64,000 nt of DNA. Origin: Dipteris shenzhenensis (lineage: Eukaryota > Polypodiophyta > Polypodiopsida > Gleicheniales). The notes beneath the pieces were generated by a model. That model worked only from the letters and a program-made list of their open reading frames with translations. It had not been told where the DNA came from and made no database searches. A program made the position numbers and the translations under genes. The stretch lies in NCBI GenBank assembly GCA_047967505.1, contig CM106541.1; one strand, written 5' to 3'. This document shows positions 1-11,393 of this stretch, in pieces; position 1 is the first letter of the stretch, and every line of letters starts with the position of its first letter.

Positions 1-203
1 CTTGTTCCTCCTTGTTGAGAGCCCTTGCTGCAGCTCACATCTCACCTTAGGGCTTAATGCTATTAGTTGAGGGAGCATGATGCTCAAAGAACGATGAGCA
101 AGGTCTTGAATGACCGAATAGTCTTCTTGCCCTGAGCCGATGGGAAAATCCGAGGGTGACCACTTACTCCTGTGAAATCTTTTAGTCTTCTCTATTGGTG
201 GGT

Positions 204-1290
204 CTACCATCTCAGCATCTGAGGGCTCTGAGAAGGACACCTTCTTCTTGGGTGGCCCGGTCCACGGTTTGGAGAGGGGTCCGAGGTGGTACGACTTCTT
301 TTCCTGAGGTCAAGGATCTCTACATCAGAATCCTCAGTGCCAGACTCACTTAGAAGATTCATCCTTGGAATATTGGGGCATTCCGTGCGATAATGACCCT
401 TCTGGTGGCACTCGTAGCATACAACATTAGCACGGTCTCTTAGAGGGCGGTTGGCTTGATTTCTGATGCCCACCATCTCAAGCCGAAGATCATTCAGGGC
501 CTTGGCTAGGTCATTGACTCCAGGTTCTGTTGCAGGGGGGGCCTCTTTAGCTGGAGGGGCTGAGGGAGTAGAAAGGAGGGGGGCTCGTGGGTGAGGCTGG
601 GGAAATCTTTGAGGCAGAGAGTGAGAATATACACCTTGTTGAGGGTAAGCATCTAAAGGAGGACCATACATTTGAGGTGGAGGCGGTGGATACATCCCTG
701 ATGAGGGGTGGGGGTATGCCCCTGAGTTAGACCCCCCAGGTTGTTGTTGCAGGAATTGAGGGGGTTGCAGAGGGACAAAATCATCTTCTTTGAAGCAGGG
801 TCAGACTGAACTTTATCAAACTTTTGAGCAATCTCATGTGCTAGCACCATAGTTTTTGGATTCTCCCATTTAAGCTTGAGGCGGAATTCATCACTTGCTC
901 CTGCTACAAGGTAGCCTAGCACATGCTGAGTCATTCCAGCTTGAAATCTGGTATTGTCCTCCTGTGTGGCAATTAAATGGTCCAGGAGCACGGCCACTCG
1001 ATCCACATATTGACACGCCGTCTCATCTTCTGACTGCTTCAAGTTTGCCACCTGCAGGTACACATTCTCTGGCTCCTCTTCTTTGCCGAAATACTCAATC
1101 ATCGCTACTGTCAACCTTGGCCAGCTTTGGCGAATGTCTTCGGCCTGCTTCTCATACCACACTTAAGCCAAACCCTCTAGAAATGTGGGAAGAACCAACA
1201 GCCATCTGTCTTCAGTAAGAAAGTTGAGAGAAACACAACGGCGCTTGAAGGCCACAAGATACTCATTTGGATTTTTGGTCCACAAAACAC
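204..1290 (-). pseudogene. Retrotransposon gag (CCHC zinc knuckle), broken
   Basis: Gag-like structural protein of an LTR retrotransposon, read right to left. The frame begins around 1290 (PNEYLVAFKRRC..., then LLVLPTFLEGLA), has an in-frame TAA before VWYEKQAEDIRQSW at about 1162, and runs through a helical gag region (YVDRVAVLLDHLIATQ) to about 690. There a frameshift passes the reading to a second frame, which holds a proline-rich stretch and a zinc knuckle CYECHQKGHYRTEC (CX2CX4HX4C) near 380-425. It stops at 204. Known of the family: gag with one CCHC knuckle packages element RNA. The stop and the frameshift make it non-functional. No protease or polymerase is attached in the window, so the Ty3/gypsy assignment is inference from the gag style. 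Confidence 0.75.
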
Positions 1291-1333
1291 GGGAATGTTA
1301 GCCATGCTTGGAAGATGGAAAAGAGAGGCTTAT

Positions 1334-1543
1334 CTATGGACAAACAATAGAAAGAGTAAGCTTGAACTGAAAATCGGGTGAAGATACCTCCACAAAGCAC
1401 ACATAGGTAGGGTAGGGTGTGACTGGTGTATTGTGAAATACTACACGGGAAGAATCTTCAGCATAGAATAGCACATAGACAATCTTAAAAGGACCAACCC
1501 TCATGATATCACATCCATCTTTACAAGCGAGGGTTAGAGACAC
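1334..1543 (-). other. Unassigned short open frame beside gag
   Basis: A 69-codon frame lying between the gag remnant and the RNase H pseudogene on the same strand. Its composition (for example DIMRVGPFKIVYVLFYAEDS) looks protein-like, but I recognise no family. It may be decayed coding sequence of the same element or chance. Confidence 0.2.
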
Positions 1544-1662
1544 GATGCTTCATAAGGTTGTTCATCAAGGCAAATAAGAATGCCATGACAAATGTCAAGA
1601 GTTGGAGAGCCTGCACATCACCTTCAGCTTCTTCCAGTTCTTATAGTCACCATGCTATTTCT

Positions 1663-2379
1663 TCAAGGGGTGTGCAGTCTGGCATCCTTCTTTTGATCAA
1701 TGTCCTTGAGGACCTTTTTGATGATCTTTTGAAGTCGGTGAACTCGTATCAAGTATGCCCAACACTTAGTTTCATGATGACCACAACCTTTGCATTTCTT
1801 ACAAATGATCACCCTCTTTCGTGGCTTGCGGCTTTGTTGGGGTGGTGCTTCCACTTGTGTCATGCATGATTGAAGTACAAGCTTCACGTGCCAAGAAATC
1901 AACAGCTAGATTTCGAGCTCGAGGGATATGCTGAATTTTTACCTCTTCAAATTGGTTGCAAAGTTCCAATGCTTGTTGATGTCGTGGAACCAAGCCTTTG
2001 CTCTACACCTTCCACCTTCCACTAACTTGTTCACACATAGTTGAGAATCTCCTTGCACTTCAAGTTGCTTGGCATGATGTTCTTGTGCCTTTTGTAGCCC
2101 AAAAATGAGCGCCGAGTACTCAGCTTGATTGCAAGTACTTGCAGGTGCAAACTTGTTGTAACAATACTCCTCACCACCTGGTGAAGTGAGCTTCACACCC
2201 ATGCCAGCAGCCTTAGTCGAAGGTTTGTAAGCTCCATCAAATTGAAGGATCCAAGATGTCATCACACCAAGACTAAAATTCGACATCCCAAGTTTCTTGG
2301 TAGTCCAAGATAGGTAGGAGGAGAGGGTGGGGAGAATTCGACACTTGAGCCAAACATTCAGCACCAAATAAACTTGCAA
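1663..2379 (-). pseudogene. RNase H domain followed by a zinc knuckle
   Basis: An RNase H fold read from 2379 leftward. The visible catalytic pattern is D in LQFDGAYKPS, E in CNQAEYSAL, D in EVQGDSQLCV and a final D in RARNLAVDFLA, so all four acidic positions are present. The last lies in a shifted frame, so at least one frameshift sits near 1990. A second shift near 1860 leads to a frame with CKKCKGCGHHETKC, an exact CX2CX4HX4C knuckle near 1780-1825. Known of the family: this RNase H type is found in LTR-element pol and in plant pseudogenes. An RNase H with a C-terminal knuckle located upstream of a gag on the same strand is unusual. It could be a separate fragment rather than part of the gag element. 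Confidence 0.6.
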
Positions 2380-2987
2380 TCCTTTGTTGATAGTTTATCC
2401 TTAGGCCAAAAAGAATTACAACTTGAAGCTTGAAATGAGGCACAAAAGGTTGATTAGGTACAAATGGATTCCTTGGTCGAAACATTACCAACCATAGTTG
2501 AGGCCTAGAAACCTTTGTAGTGAGATTGAGAATAAACCATTCAGGACGAGCTTATCCACAGGAATTAACAAGCAGATGCGCCAAATCTCCCCCCAAGCTT
2601 GGGGAGCATCCCACCCTTCGATGAAGGACACCGTTTTAATTACCTCTAAAGCAACAAGTAGTTCGATCACCGCACAATGAGTAGAAGTAAAATCAAAGTT
2701 CTCCCAGTGTATCAATAGTTCTTCACCATGAATCATCCACGGTGTATCATTCCACCCGTCATCTCCTTGAACAATGCACTGGACAATCAGCCGTTGAAGG
2801 TCGACATGAAGATTAAGGAAGAGATCTCGTGCATTGGTAGTTGTAAGGTGCGGAGGACCAGGCACCAAATCCTTAAACGCGTCGAAAAGTGACATAAATA
2901 TCCACCCTCCTCGTGTGGCGTGCATCCGTGAAGTGAGCTTGGAGAAGTTCTGAATTGGTGATCTAGCAGGAGATGTGAATAGAGCAC
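2273..2987 (-). pseudogene. Unrecognised coding remnant upstream of RNase H
   Basis: A 146-codon frame (about 2925-2485; MHATRGGWIFMSLFDAF..., ending in FLGLNYGW) overlaps a second frame (2491-2273; FRPRNPFVPNQPFVPHF). Both lead directly into the RNase H region on the same strand, suggesting the N-terminal part of one decayed protein. Tryptophan-rich composition argues for real coding ancestry. I recognise no family. Confidence 0.35.
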
Positions 2988-3104
2988 ATGAAATGAAGTA
3001 CTTTTGCTTTTTATAGAAAGAGCAAACTCCCCACGGTTAGAGAGTTACAGTTTTCGAGATTTCAATATATAAACAAAAACCATTACATTTTCACCACTTC
3101 CAAC

Positions 3105-3175
3105 TTGTTGGCCCAATGATAAGTCTCCCTTTTGTGAAGGGGGAGGTCTTGGGTTCAAATCCTGCTCTTTAATAA
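3105..3175 (+). repeat. tRNA-like SINE head (pol III A and B boxes)
   Basis: TGGCCCAATGA at 3109-3119 fits an A box and GGTTCAAATCC at 3152-3162 fits a B box. Their spacing is about that of a tRNA gene. The flanks do not fold into a full cloverleaf, so this is a tRNA-derived SINE or decayed tRNA rather than a tRNA gene. A purine-rich tract follows, as a tail might. Confidence 0.5.
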
Positions 3176-3176
3176 A

Positions 3177-3240
3177 AGGAGAGGAGAGGAGAGGAGAAGG
3201 AGAAGAGAAAGAGAAGAAGAAGAAGAGAAGAGAGAGGGGG
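3177..3240 (+). repeat. GA-rich microsatellite
   Basis: Nearly pure purine tract of GGAGA/GAAGA units immediately after the SINE-like head. Confidence 0.8.
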
Positions 3241-3274
3241 GTGCGGGATCTACTGTTACAATTTTGCAGAAACT

Positions 3275-3517
3275 CAGAAAACTGTCTGCGACCAAAAGAC
3301 GTAGCATCCCACAAAACTATTGCGCAAGTGAACATAGTAGGCCAACGCAGCGAGAAAACTGTCTGTGACTAGAAGACACAGTAGCCCAGAAAGCTGTCGC
3401 ACGGGTGAACACAGTAGACGTGCGGAGTGAGAAAATTATCTGCAACCAGAACTGCAACCAGAAGACGCAGCAGCCCAGAAAACTGTTGCGCGGGTGAACA
3501 CAGTAGACGCGCGAATC
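3275..3517. repeat. 77-bp tandem repeat, three copies
   Basis: Units start at 3275, 3352 and 3429 and share GAGAAAACTGTCTG...AGAAGACACAGTAGCCCAGAAA...GGGTGAACACAGTAGAC. The third unit has an internal 12-bp duplication (CTGCAACCAGAA). A direct repeat TACAATTTTGCAGA flanks the array at 3257-3270 and 3555-3568. Confidence 0.75.
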
Positions 3518-3599
3518 GAATGTGCGAGTAGTAGCTTAGAAGGAGCACAAATGGTACAATTTTGCAGATGCGACCGGTACGAGCAGAAGATTTGCCACT

Positions 3600-3645
3600 A
3601 GCCATGGAGACCTGGGCTTGAATCCCAGCAGCCACACCATTTCTA
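3600..3645 (+). repeat. tRNA-like T-arm remnant
   Basis: CTGGGCTTGAATCCCAG forms a perfect 5-bp stem with a 7-nt loop, as in a tRNA T-arm, with a B-box-like core. No matching acceptor, D and anticodon arms were found, so I treat it as a second SINE or tRNA fragment bracketing the 77-bp array. Confidence 0.35.
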
Positions 3646-4916
3646 TTAGCTGAAAAAGAAATCAAGACTAGAGGCTAGAGGCTAAGCATGGCGATGCTCG
3701 AGGGCCATAGGGGAAAGGAGATCGTGAGGGTGAACCGTTATCATGGGAGGGGAAAAGGAATTAGAAGGGGAGGGAATGAAGAGGGAGACTATGACACAAG
3801 GGGAAAGGGAGAGGGGGAAGAGAAGCATGTACATGATAGGAGGAGGAATGTAAAGATGGAGACATCAAGAGAAGAGGACCATACTTTATTTGAAAGAAAG
3901 GATGAGAGGGAAATATCAAAGTACTAGCTAGGTGACTTTACAAAAATGAGCGTGTCTCATCAAGGAATAGCCCCCTCCTTTTATAGGACAAAGAGGGGGT
4001 CTCTCCCAATTAATGTATCCTCCCACATGCATGGTGTGTGTGGAAAAGTCTCCCATGTGGGCTAGGCAGTTATGCACCCTCAATTGTGTGCGACAACCCT
4101 TTGCCTCAATTTTCCACATAAATCAAGCCCCATATCTCAAGTCTATGAGACTCCCTTGGTCTCGTCCTAATTTTATAATATGTTCAAACCTCTAGGAAGA
4201 CAAGTGGAGGGTTGGCACAAGGAATCTTGCCACCTCATCCTACTTTCCCCATTATTTAACTTGCTCTCTTGGACCTTCTACACCTCCCCCACATGGGCCT
4301 ATCCCATATGGAGGGAATAACTCAATATAATATCCATCTCCACCTATTTTATATTACTTCTCCCATGGAATTGGAGCCATATTTCACTAAATGCAGCCTA
4401 GGTGGAGGGGTAGCACATGGAGGAGCCATGCCACCTTACATTTTATAATATTACTATCATGGATTATGTACAACACACCTTATGGGTCCTCTTACGTGGA
4501 AGGGTGGCACATGGTCATGCCCTCCCATTGATTCCTCCCACATATCCATGTCACCACCTTTTATGGCATGCACACAACTGGCCTCTTTATGGCTATGCTC
4601 TATGGATTCTTTGGAGATGTTGATGAAGGACTAAGGATTTTTAGAGCAGAGTTTTCTTGTGTTGTTGGGGGGGGGAAGATTTTGAGTCCTGCATTTGTGC
4701 ATGGCCTTTGGCCTCTCCATCATCTCCTCCATTAGTTCCCTGAAAATTCAAATGCAACAAGATGGGATGGCCTCTATGAATATGATAATGTGTAGTGGTC
4801 TATCTGTAATCGGCAACACTAAAATGTACAAATATCCTCTTTGCAATTTTTCCTCAACAACAAGGCTCATAGCCACTCAGTAATGGTTGAGTGGGTATCC
4901 TCATTTGATGTTATCT
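3646..4916. other. No recognisable gene
   Basis: Contains a purine-rich stretch (3690-3930) whose open frame is compositional and several short frames with no family resemblance. The rest looks like decayed non-coding repeat DNA. Confidence 0.5.
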
Positions 4917-4995
4917 TTTTGGCTCTAAGGCTCTCAACAGTTGCTGAGGTTTTTATAAATGTTCTCTTTATTCAATTTTTACTCCATGAGACTCT
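4917..4995 (+). repeat. Dispersed repeat, inverted copy of 31660-31735
   Basis: CTAAGGCTCTCAACAGTTGC followed by GAGGTTTTTATAAATG and a TTCAATTTTTAC run matches the reverse complement of the stretch at about 31660-31735. It marks a repeat family with members at both places. Confidence 0.55.
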
Positions 4996-5149
4996 CAGCA
5001 ATTTGTCTTGGATATAGATGTAATCTCTTTTGTTCAATTTTTGCTCGATAATGTAATCTTCTTGAACAATTGGAATTCTGGTGCTTGCTCAACCTCCTAG
5101 CCAAATGGAACATTGTTTTTTGGTTAGCTAGGTGAGAGGCTAAAAAGAC

Positions 5150-6490
5150 ATATGACAATACCATAGGTCCTGATTGTGTGACTTCACTTGGTTTGCAAAA
5201 CATTGCAACTCTTTGACATTCAGTGGAAACTTGGCATATTGAATAGCCTCAATTTTATTGGGATCAATGGCCATTCCCTCTTTGGATATGATATTCCCCA
5301 ATAATACACCCCACCTTGTTTTACAAAAAATGCATACTTTGCCACATTCATACTTAAGTGTGCTATTCAAAATTTGTCAAGTCACAACTACAATTGGTGC
5401 AAATTCTCACCCTTTTTCCCAAAACCACCCATAAAACTAGTAAGGTATGGTGCAAATACCTAATGTATATCCATGATTGAAATGCTGGTGGTGCATTCTT
5501 TAGCCCAAAAGTCATCACATCACTTGCAAATACACACCGTTTTGTTACAAATTACTTTTTGTCTTTGTCCTTGTATTCCATCTAAATGCAATTATATTCC
5601 TTGAATCTATCTAGGAAACTATACATCTCATGACCTACAATAGTGTCTAACAAAGTGTCACAAAATGGAAGGAGGAATGGTAATTGTTGTAGCATTCGAT
5701 TTATGGTAGTCCACACAAAAATGGAGCTTGCCATTCTTTTTTGGAACAATGATGATGGGAAACAACTAGGTTGCCTTATCAATTAGATGAATGAATCTTG
5801 CCCTTAGTAGCTAATCAATATCTTTTTTGACTAGCTTAGTGAAGTTTAGATTCATATGGTAATTATACTTGTTATTGGTTTAGAATACTTCTTTAGATTA
5901 ATATGATGCACACAAAGACTTAGGTTTGATCCCCTTTATATCCATGTACTCCCATGAAAAACTGTCTTGGTACTCCTTCAATAGAGCAACCAAGTCCTCC
6001 CAAAATTTTCCCATAGCATAAACCATGATTTTCTCTAGCTTTGGGTCATCTGCAGTTCCAAGATTCAATTCCTCAAGATCATCTTCCATTATGTGTGAGA
6101 TCATCCACATCTATTCTTCATAGGATGATTCCACCTTGAGAATTAACTCTTCTCCATATTTTGGTACAAGGAGACTTCCCCCTCATTTGGTTTTAAATTT
6201 GGATCAACTAATTGTTGACTATTTTGAATTTGGATCAACTAATTGTTGACTATTTTTCTCTTTTCAATTGGGTAGAGGAGCTTTGAGCATTGGAAACCCT
6301 GGTACATTAGGAAACTCAAAGACAAGAATGTTTGTTGTTGCCAATTTGCCAAACACACATAGGCTTTGATCCTTGCAAGCAAGCTGTGAATGACTTGAGA
6401 TCTGGCCGTATTGGAGCATTGCTCCATGGGGATTGATGACCATGTCTCCTCGATGAATGTGTAGTCTATAGGCCACCTGGATCCTCATCA
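5150..6490 (-). pseudogene. Ty3/gypsy reverse transcriptase remnant
   Basis: Decayed pol read right to left. Around 6110-5898 lies the segment preceding RT (LLKEYQDSFSWEYMDIKGI). About 5782-5600 carries the RT start in broken frames (PKKNGKLHF-like, then a shifted VDY region). 5370-5160 carries LGNIISKEGMAIDPNKIEAI, typical of the end of the gypsy RT palm. Many stops and shifts; protease, RNase H and integrase are not visible. The family call rests on these peptide motifs; element borders could not be found. Confidence 0.7.
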
Positions 6491-6499
6491 TGTGTCACA

Positions 6500-7370
6500 A
6501 GAAAGGCCACCTGGTTATAGAGTATCCTGTAGAGGTTGTCCCAGATCCCAGCTAGCAAAGATGATCATATAGAGAAAACAAGGGAGATGGAGGACGGTGA
6601 TGGAGACGGCGATGGTGACATATGTTCCTTAAAATCTAGGCTCCCTCTCCTTCCTCTTAGACTTGAGTATGGCTCCCTTCCCGTGGCATTCTTGTCTCAC
6701 TCAACTCTCACTTCACCACATATAACGCTCATAGAGAATCCCTCATTTTGCATGCACGATGTGACATTGGTGGGCTGCACCCCTTCGACCTTCTTTCGGA
6801 AGAGAATACTTCAGCCTTGACTCCATAGATCTCACTTCCTTCCCTCCACTAGTCGACAACTTTCCTGTGCAAACTCATACGGATGTTGGTGATAGAAGTA
6901 GAGCAGCCTGGGCTTCCCCTGTTGGTTTCCAAGAAGGAGCCCAAAGAGCGTGATCGAGGAAATGCCTTTCCCTTAACGGGCCACGGAGGAACTAGACTTG
7001 GAAAGTCTACAGGTCATGGTTCTCTCAACTCTAAAGCAGCGGCTCTTGGCCACCCTAGACAAGCTTCAACACCCAGCTCCTTGTACATGGGCACTCTCTA
7101 GCAGAACAGAGGGGGCTTCTTCTCAACCCTTTTAGAGTAAGAAAAAAAGTTTTGGCAGCTTGAGAACAAGTGGGAGTACAAGAAGCAAGGAATGGGTGCT
7201 GCAAAGTCAACCAAAGAGAAAGGTCAGCCATCCTACAAGAACTCCCACAAAGATAATGCCCCCACTGCCGATGGAATAGAGTCATGAAACTGATCATCTG
7301 ATGCTTCTTGAGGCATTCAAAAACCGAGCACAAGCATTCTAGGAGAGGTTGCCTACTGAACTAGATAAAG
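6500..7370 (+). other. Probable 5' part of the LINE, undefined
   Basis: Short open frames with no clear motif precede the recognisable LINE ORF1. A (GATGGN)n stretch at about 6585-6620 is low complexity. The LINE 5' end could lie anywhere here. Confidence 0.3.
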
Positions 7371-8479
7371 CTGTCTTTGCATAGGTTCATGAAGATCTTC
7401 TTGACAAATCTGTCAAATGGTTTGAATCGCATGCCCTTGTTGGATATCTGCATGGATCTCATCCTCTAGCTGCTTTCCTTGAGAACTAGTTTAGAACCAA
7501 TTGGAGTAGGAGAGACAATCTAGTTACCAATGTCCATTTCCTCCATCGAGGTTACTTCATCTTTCTCTTTGAGAACACTGAGCATGCTATGAGAGTGCTT
7601 ATTCAAACTCTCGACCACCATCTGCAACTAGCCACTATATTTGGATAACTGGTCTCCCTTCTTTAGCCTAGATAACCCATGTTCAACTATTCTCTCGGTC
7701 TGGGTAGAGCTTCTTGATTTTCCTTTCTCACTTTGTAACCGAGCCGCTTCAATTTGCAGCAACCTAGGAGAGGTAGTCAATGTAGAAAGGGAGCAGTTCA
7801 TTAATCCCAGAGGTAATCCCCAGGTCTGTGTTCAATTACATTTAGCTGAGGAGTTTCTTGATACAATTGTAATCCTTAATCAAAGGGGAGGAATGATAAG
7901 AGAACAAAGGTTCTGTATAAGGACCTACCCAGTTCATGTTTTCTGTGTGGTCTATTGGATTGCATAGTTAAGAGCTATCCCTTGAAGCAAAATAAGCCTA
8001 GAAGTAATATTGAGCTTTCTCAAGGTTCTAATTAAAAAAGACTCCCAAACAGCTTGATGCTTCCAAACAGACGGAAGCTCCTCGCGTCCAACCAGTTTGG
8101 TGAAACCAAAGCAAGATGTCTCTCCACTACCCAATTCTAGAACCACTCCTGACATTTTGATGAAAAACGCATTTGAGGCATTAGCAGAAATGATTCCTGA
8201 ACCTAGCCTCTAGCTCATTCCCAAACTAGAATAGGGAGATGAATGGGCCAAGGACTTTGAGGATGAAGTCATTAAGAGTGATGATAAGCTGACAGAGGAT
8301 CTTGATGATTTGAAAGAATATCTCCCTCTTCCCCTTGAACCAGATAAAGACGTAGTGGTTAAAGGTAGACCAACAACAACTGCTCACAGTAAGAGGAGAC
8401 TATCTACAGCTAAGGTCCCATCTACACATGCAAGTATCCCAAACCCCAAGGCCAAAAAGGGGCAGAAAATGCATGGTAA
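7371..8479 (+). pseudogene. LINE ORF1 (DUF4283-like, zinc knuckle), broken
   Basis: Nucleic-acid-binding first ORF of a plant L1-type element. One frame reads WFESHALVGYLHGSHPLAAF and GYFIFLFENTEHAMRVL, the DUF4283 pattern. A shift near 7640 gives LSVWVELLDFPFSLCNRAAS. Next comes a decayed knuckle (CFLCGLLDCIV, shifted) at about 7940-7985, then an acidic tail (EEVIKSDD-like, DLDDLKEYLPLPLEPD) ending in TAA at 8477-8479. Several frameshifts and stops. ORF2 begins just at its end in another frame, the usual LINE layout. Confidence 0.7.
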
Positions 8480-8681
8480 GTAAACCCATTTCTTTCTTGT
8501 CCATGAACATCCGTGGTCTCACCAATCCCAACAAGGTAGGTATGCTAGCCACTTGGTTGAGAGACAATTCTCTCCAAGTTTTTTATCACTACAAGAAGTT
8601 AAAACGATAGGTGAAGCTCTAGCTGATTGAATCAATAGTGTTGATAAGAGGAGGACTTGGTTTACAACCTCCCATGAGGAA
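8473..8681 (+). pseudogene. LINE ORF2, start of endonuclease (5' piece)
   Basis: Opens with MVSKPISFLSMNIRGLTNPN and then KVGMLATWLRDNSL, the N-terminus of the apurinic-like endonuclease that nicks target DNA. A frameshift near 8585 precedes SLQEVKTIGEALAD, which carries the catalytic E of the LQEVK motif. The frame is cut at 8681-8686 by Copia-1 and resumes at 14121. Confidence 0.75.
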
Positions 8682-8686
8682 GGTAG
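8682..8686. repeat. Left target-site duplication of Copia-1 (GGTAG)
   Basis: GGTAG directly abuts the LTR start TGTAAAG and recurs at 14121-14125 directly after the other LTR. Confidence 0.85.
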
Positions 8687-8984
8687 TGTAAAGAATGAGG
8701 GAGAGAGATAGGAGACTCAAGTTCAGCTTTCTTCACAACACACAAAAGAGAGAGGACACAAGGTTGGAGGGTGAAGCCTTTCTTCACTTTTGCACACAAC
8801 AACAATACAATAGAAGAGGGAAATACCCTATATGTCAAACCCTAGAATACGTGGTTCATATGTGAACCCAAACCAAAAACATACGTGGTAGTCTAACTAC
8901 ACCACGAGTACAACTAACATAGGCGGTGACATAAATGATAGTCATCCAGGAGATGTATCGGGGGTAGAGCTTGATATCTCAACA
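8687..8984 (-). repeat. Copia-1 3' LTR
   Basis: Starts TGTAAAGAATGAGGGAG and ends GATATCTCAACA in plus orientation. The pol frame ends inside it, with a stop at 8942-8944. Confidence 0.92.
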
Positions 8985-11393
8985 CTCCCCCTCAAGCTCA
9001 AATCCATCTCACGTACACCAAGCAAGCTCCTAAATCTGCGAAGCTTCTCGGTACCCAATGCCTTCGTAAAGATATCAGCCACCTGCTCCTCAGTGCTGAC
9101 ATAGACAAGATCAATCTCACCAGCTAGAACCTTCTCTCTCACAAAGTGATAATGCACCTCAATGTGCTTCGTTCTAGCATGATAAACTGGGTTATTAGCA
9201 AGCATGATGCTGCTAATGTTGTCACAATGAATGACAACTGCTGCATGAACTGACTGTCCCATATCTGCAAGTAGCTTCCGTAACCAAGCTACCTCACATG
9301 CAGCCATTGCTGCACCCCTGTACTCAGCCTCTGTGCTCGACAAGGCAACTGTTGGCTGCTTCTTGCTGCTCCAACTGATGGCACCACTCCCAAGGGAAAA
9401 CATAAAACCACTAGTAGATCTCCTGTCTGAGACACTACCAGCCCAGTCAGCATCTGTGTATCCATGTACTTGTAATGCACACCCAGCTTCATAAAACAGT
9501 CCATAATGCAATGTGGACTTCACATACCGCAGTATGCGTCTAGCCGTATCCAAATGTGGCTTCCTCGGTGCCTGCATAAACTGACTCACCAGCCCCACAG
9601 CATAGCTCAAATCTGGTCTGGTTATAGTCATATAAATCAAGCTACCTACTATGCGCCTGTACATAGTAATATCTTCAAGAAGCTCACCTGTCTCTGCATT
9701 GAGCTTCACATTCTGCTCCAATGGAACAGAGATAGGCTTACAGCCTGTCATCCCATATTTGGACAGCATGTCCAAACCGTATTGCCTTTGCAACAGCCAT
9801 ATCCCACTCGGGGATCTAATAACCTCAATGCCCAAGAAGTAACGCAGCTCTCCCAAATCCTTCATCTCAAATTTCTACTTCAACAGCAGCTTCACTTCAT
9901 TAATGTCTGCATCCCTATCACCTGTAATAATCAAGTCATCAACATAGATGACTACAAGCACAATCCCTCTGTTTGTCCTTTTCACATAAAGTGAAAAATC
10001 TGAATTGGAAATCTGAAATCCAATAGTGACAAGATATTGCCCTATCTTGTCTGACCATGCCCTTGGCGCCTGTTTTAAGCCATACAAGGCTTTGCGCAAC
10101 CTGCATACAAAATCAGGATGTGAATTATCCTCATAACCTTCTGGCTGCATCATATAAACCTCTTCCTGCAAATCACCATGCAAGAAGGCATTTTTCACAT
10201 CCATCTGATGCAAAGATCATCCCTTTGCAGCAGCCATAGCAATTACTGCTCTCACGGTTGCCATCCTTGCGACTGGGCTGAAAGTTTCCTCATAGTCAAT
10301 TCCATATGTCTGTGCAAAACCTTTGGCAACCAATCTTGCCTTGTACCTGCTAACAGACGCATCAGCATTGTGCTTTACTTTGTAAACCCACTTGCAGCCA
10401 ATAGCCTTCTTATCATGAGGCAAAGGCATCAAATCCCAAGTGTGGTTTGCATCCAAGGCAGCCATCTCTTCATCCATAGCTGCTTCCCAATTTTTATGCC
10501 CTGCTGCATCCTCAAAACATGTGGGCTCTGGCTCCTCTAGAACCTTGACCATATAAGCATAGTGATGTGCTGTATACCCATCATATCTCAGCCTGTCAAC
10601 TGGATACTTAATACGAGTGGACCTCCGTACAACTGGATCAGTTGTAGGAGTCTTTAAATCATGCCTGCTTTTCCTTGCACCAGGTGTAACAACAGAAGGA
10701 ATCCCAAGTTCCTCATCAAGGCTCATTTCAGAGCCGCTTGACTCTCCATCAACATGAGAGCTACCAGCAGACACATCAAACACTGGAGCATGGTCTACTT
10801 TTTCTTTTCCCTTATGTGATACCTGCACAACACTATCAGGACTGCCATGTGATGATTCACTAGATCTCAATCTCCCTGTCCATGCATTAGATCCACTAGT
10901 AGAGGACTCTCTGGGTCCACTCAAGGCTTGAGATTGCTGCTCTTGCATTTATTGCAGCATTCCCATTTCCTGCATCTGCATCTCCTACCATAACAGTTGG
11001 TGCATACCAGCTGCTCATTTCATCAAAAACAACATCTCTGCTCACTTGCATTTTGCAGGTGGAAGGGTTATAACAGCGATACCCTTTCTGGTGCAGAGCA
11101 TATCCAATAAAGATGCATTTTTCTGCCTTTGGATCCAGCTTTGTTCTCTTCTCATCAGGAACATGAACATAAGCTATGCAACCAAATACCTTCAAGTGAG
11201 AAATATCTGGTTTTTGGCCTGTATACATTTCTTCAGGCGTCATGCCATGGACAGCTGCAGTGGGGGTTCTGTTCATAATATAAACAGCAGTTGCTACTGC
11301 TTCAGCCCAAAAGTAATCAGGCATGTTTTTCTCATTTAGGATCGCCCGTCCTACTTCTGCAATATGCATGTTCTTCCTTTCTGCAACCCCATT
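8942..11393 (-). pseudogene. Copia-1 pol: integrase end, RT and RNase H, four breaks
   Basis: Downstream part of the polyprotein. The TAG at 11394-11396 replaces a glutamine codon of the STPQQNG motif. The next frame (11369-10896) carries the integrase E region (AERKN, then HIAEVGRAIL) and its C-terminus (DISHLKVFGCIAYVHV). A frameshift near 10950 leads to the RT start (WKVYKVKHNADASVSRYKAR-like). A TGA at 10217-10219 stands where [18 protein letters not shown] has Trp. RT catalytic YVDD is at about 9940. TAG at 9875-9877 replaces Gln before KFEMKDLGELRYFLG. RNase H (HGYTDADWAGSVSDRRSTSG, then LSSTEAEYRG and HCDNIS) follows to a stop at 8942. All three stops are single C-to-T type changes. 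Confidence 0.9.
8985..8999 (-). other. Copia-1 polypurine tract
   Basis: Minus-strand GAGCTTGAGGGGGAG lies directly against the 3' LTR and would prime plus-strand synthesis. Confidence 0.85.

Noticed and set aside
3152-3162. A functional tRNA gene
   Set aside because: A and B boxes are present but no cloverleaf or anticodon arm can be drawn.
3688-3927. 79-codon basic frame
   Set aside because: Purine-rich composition (Arg/Gly/Glu), no homology-like blocks, no relatives nearby.
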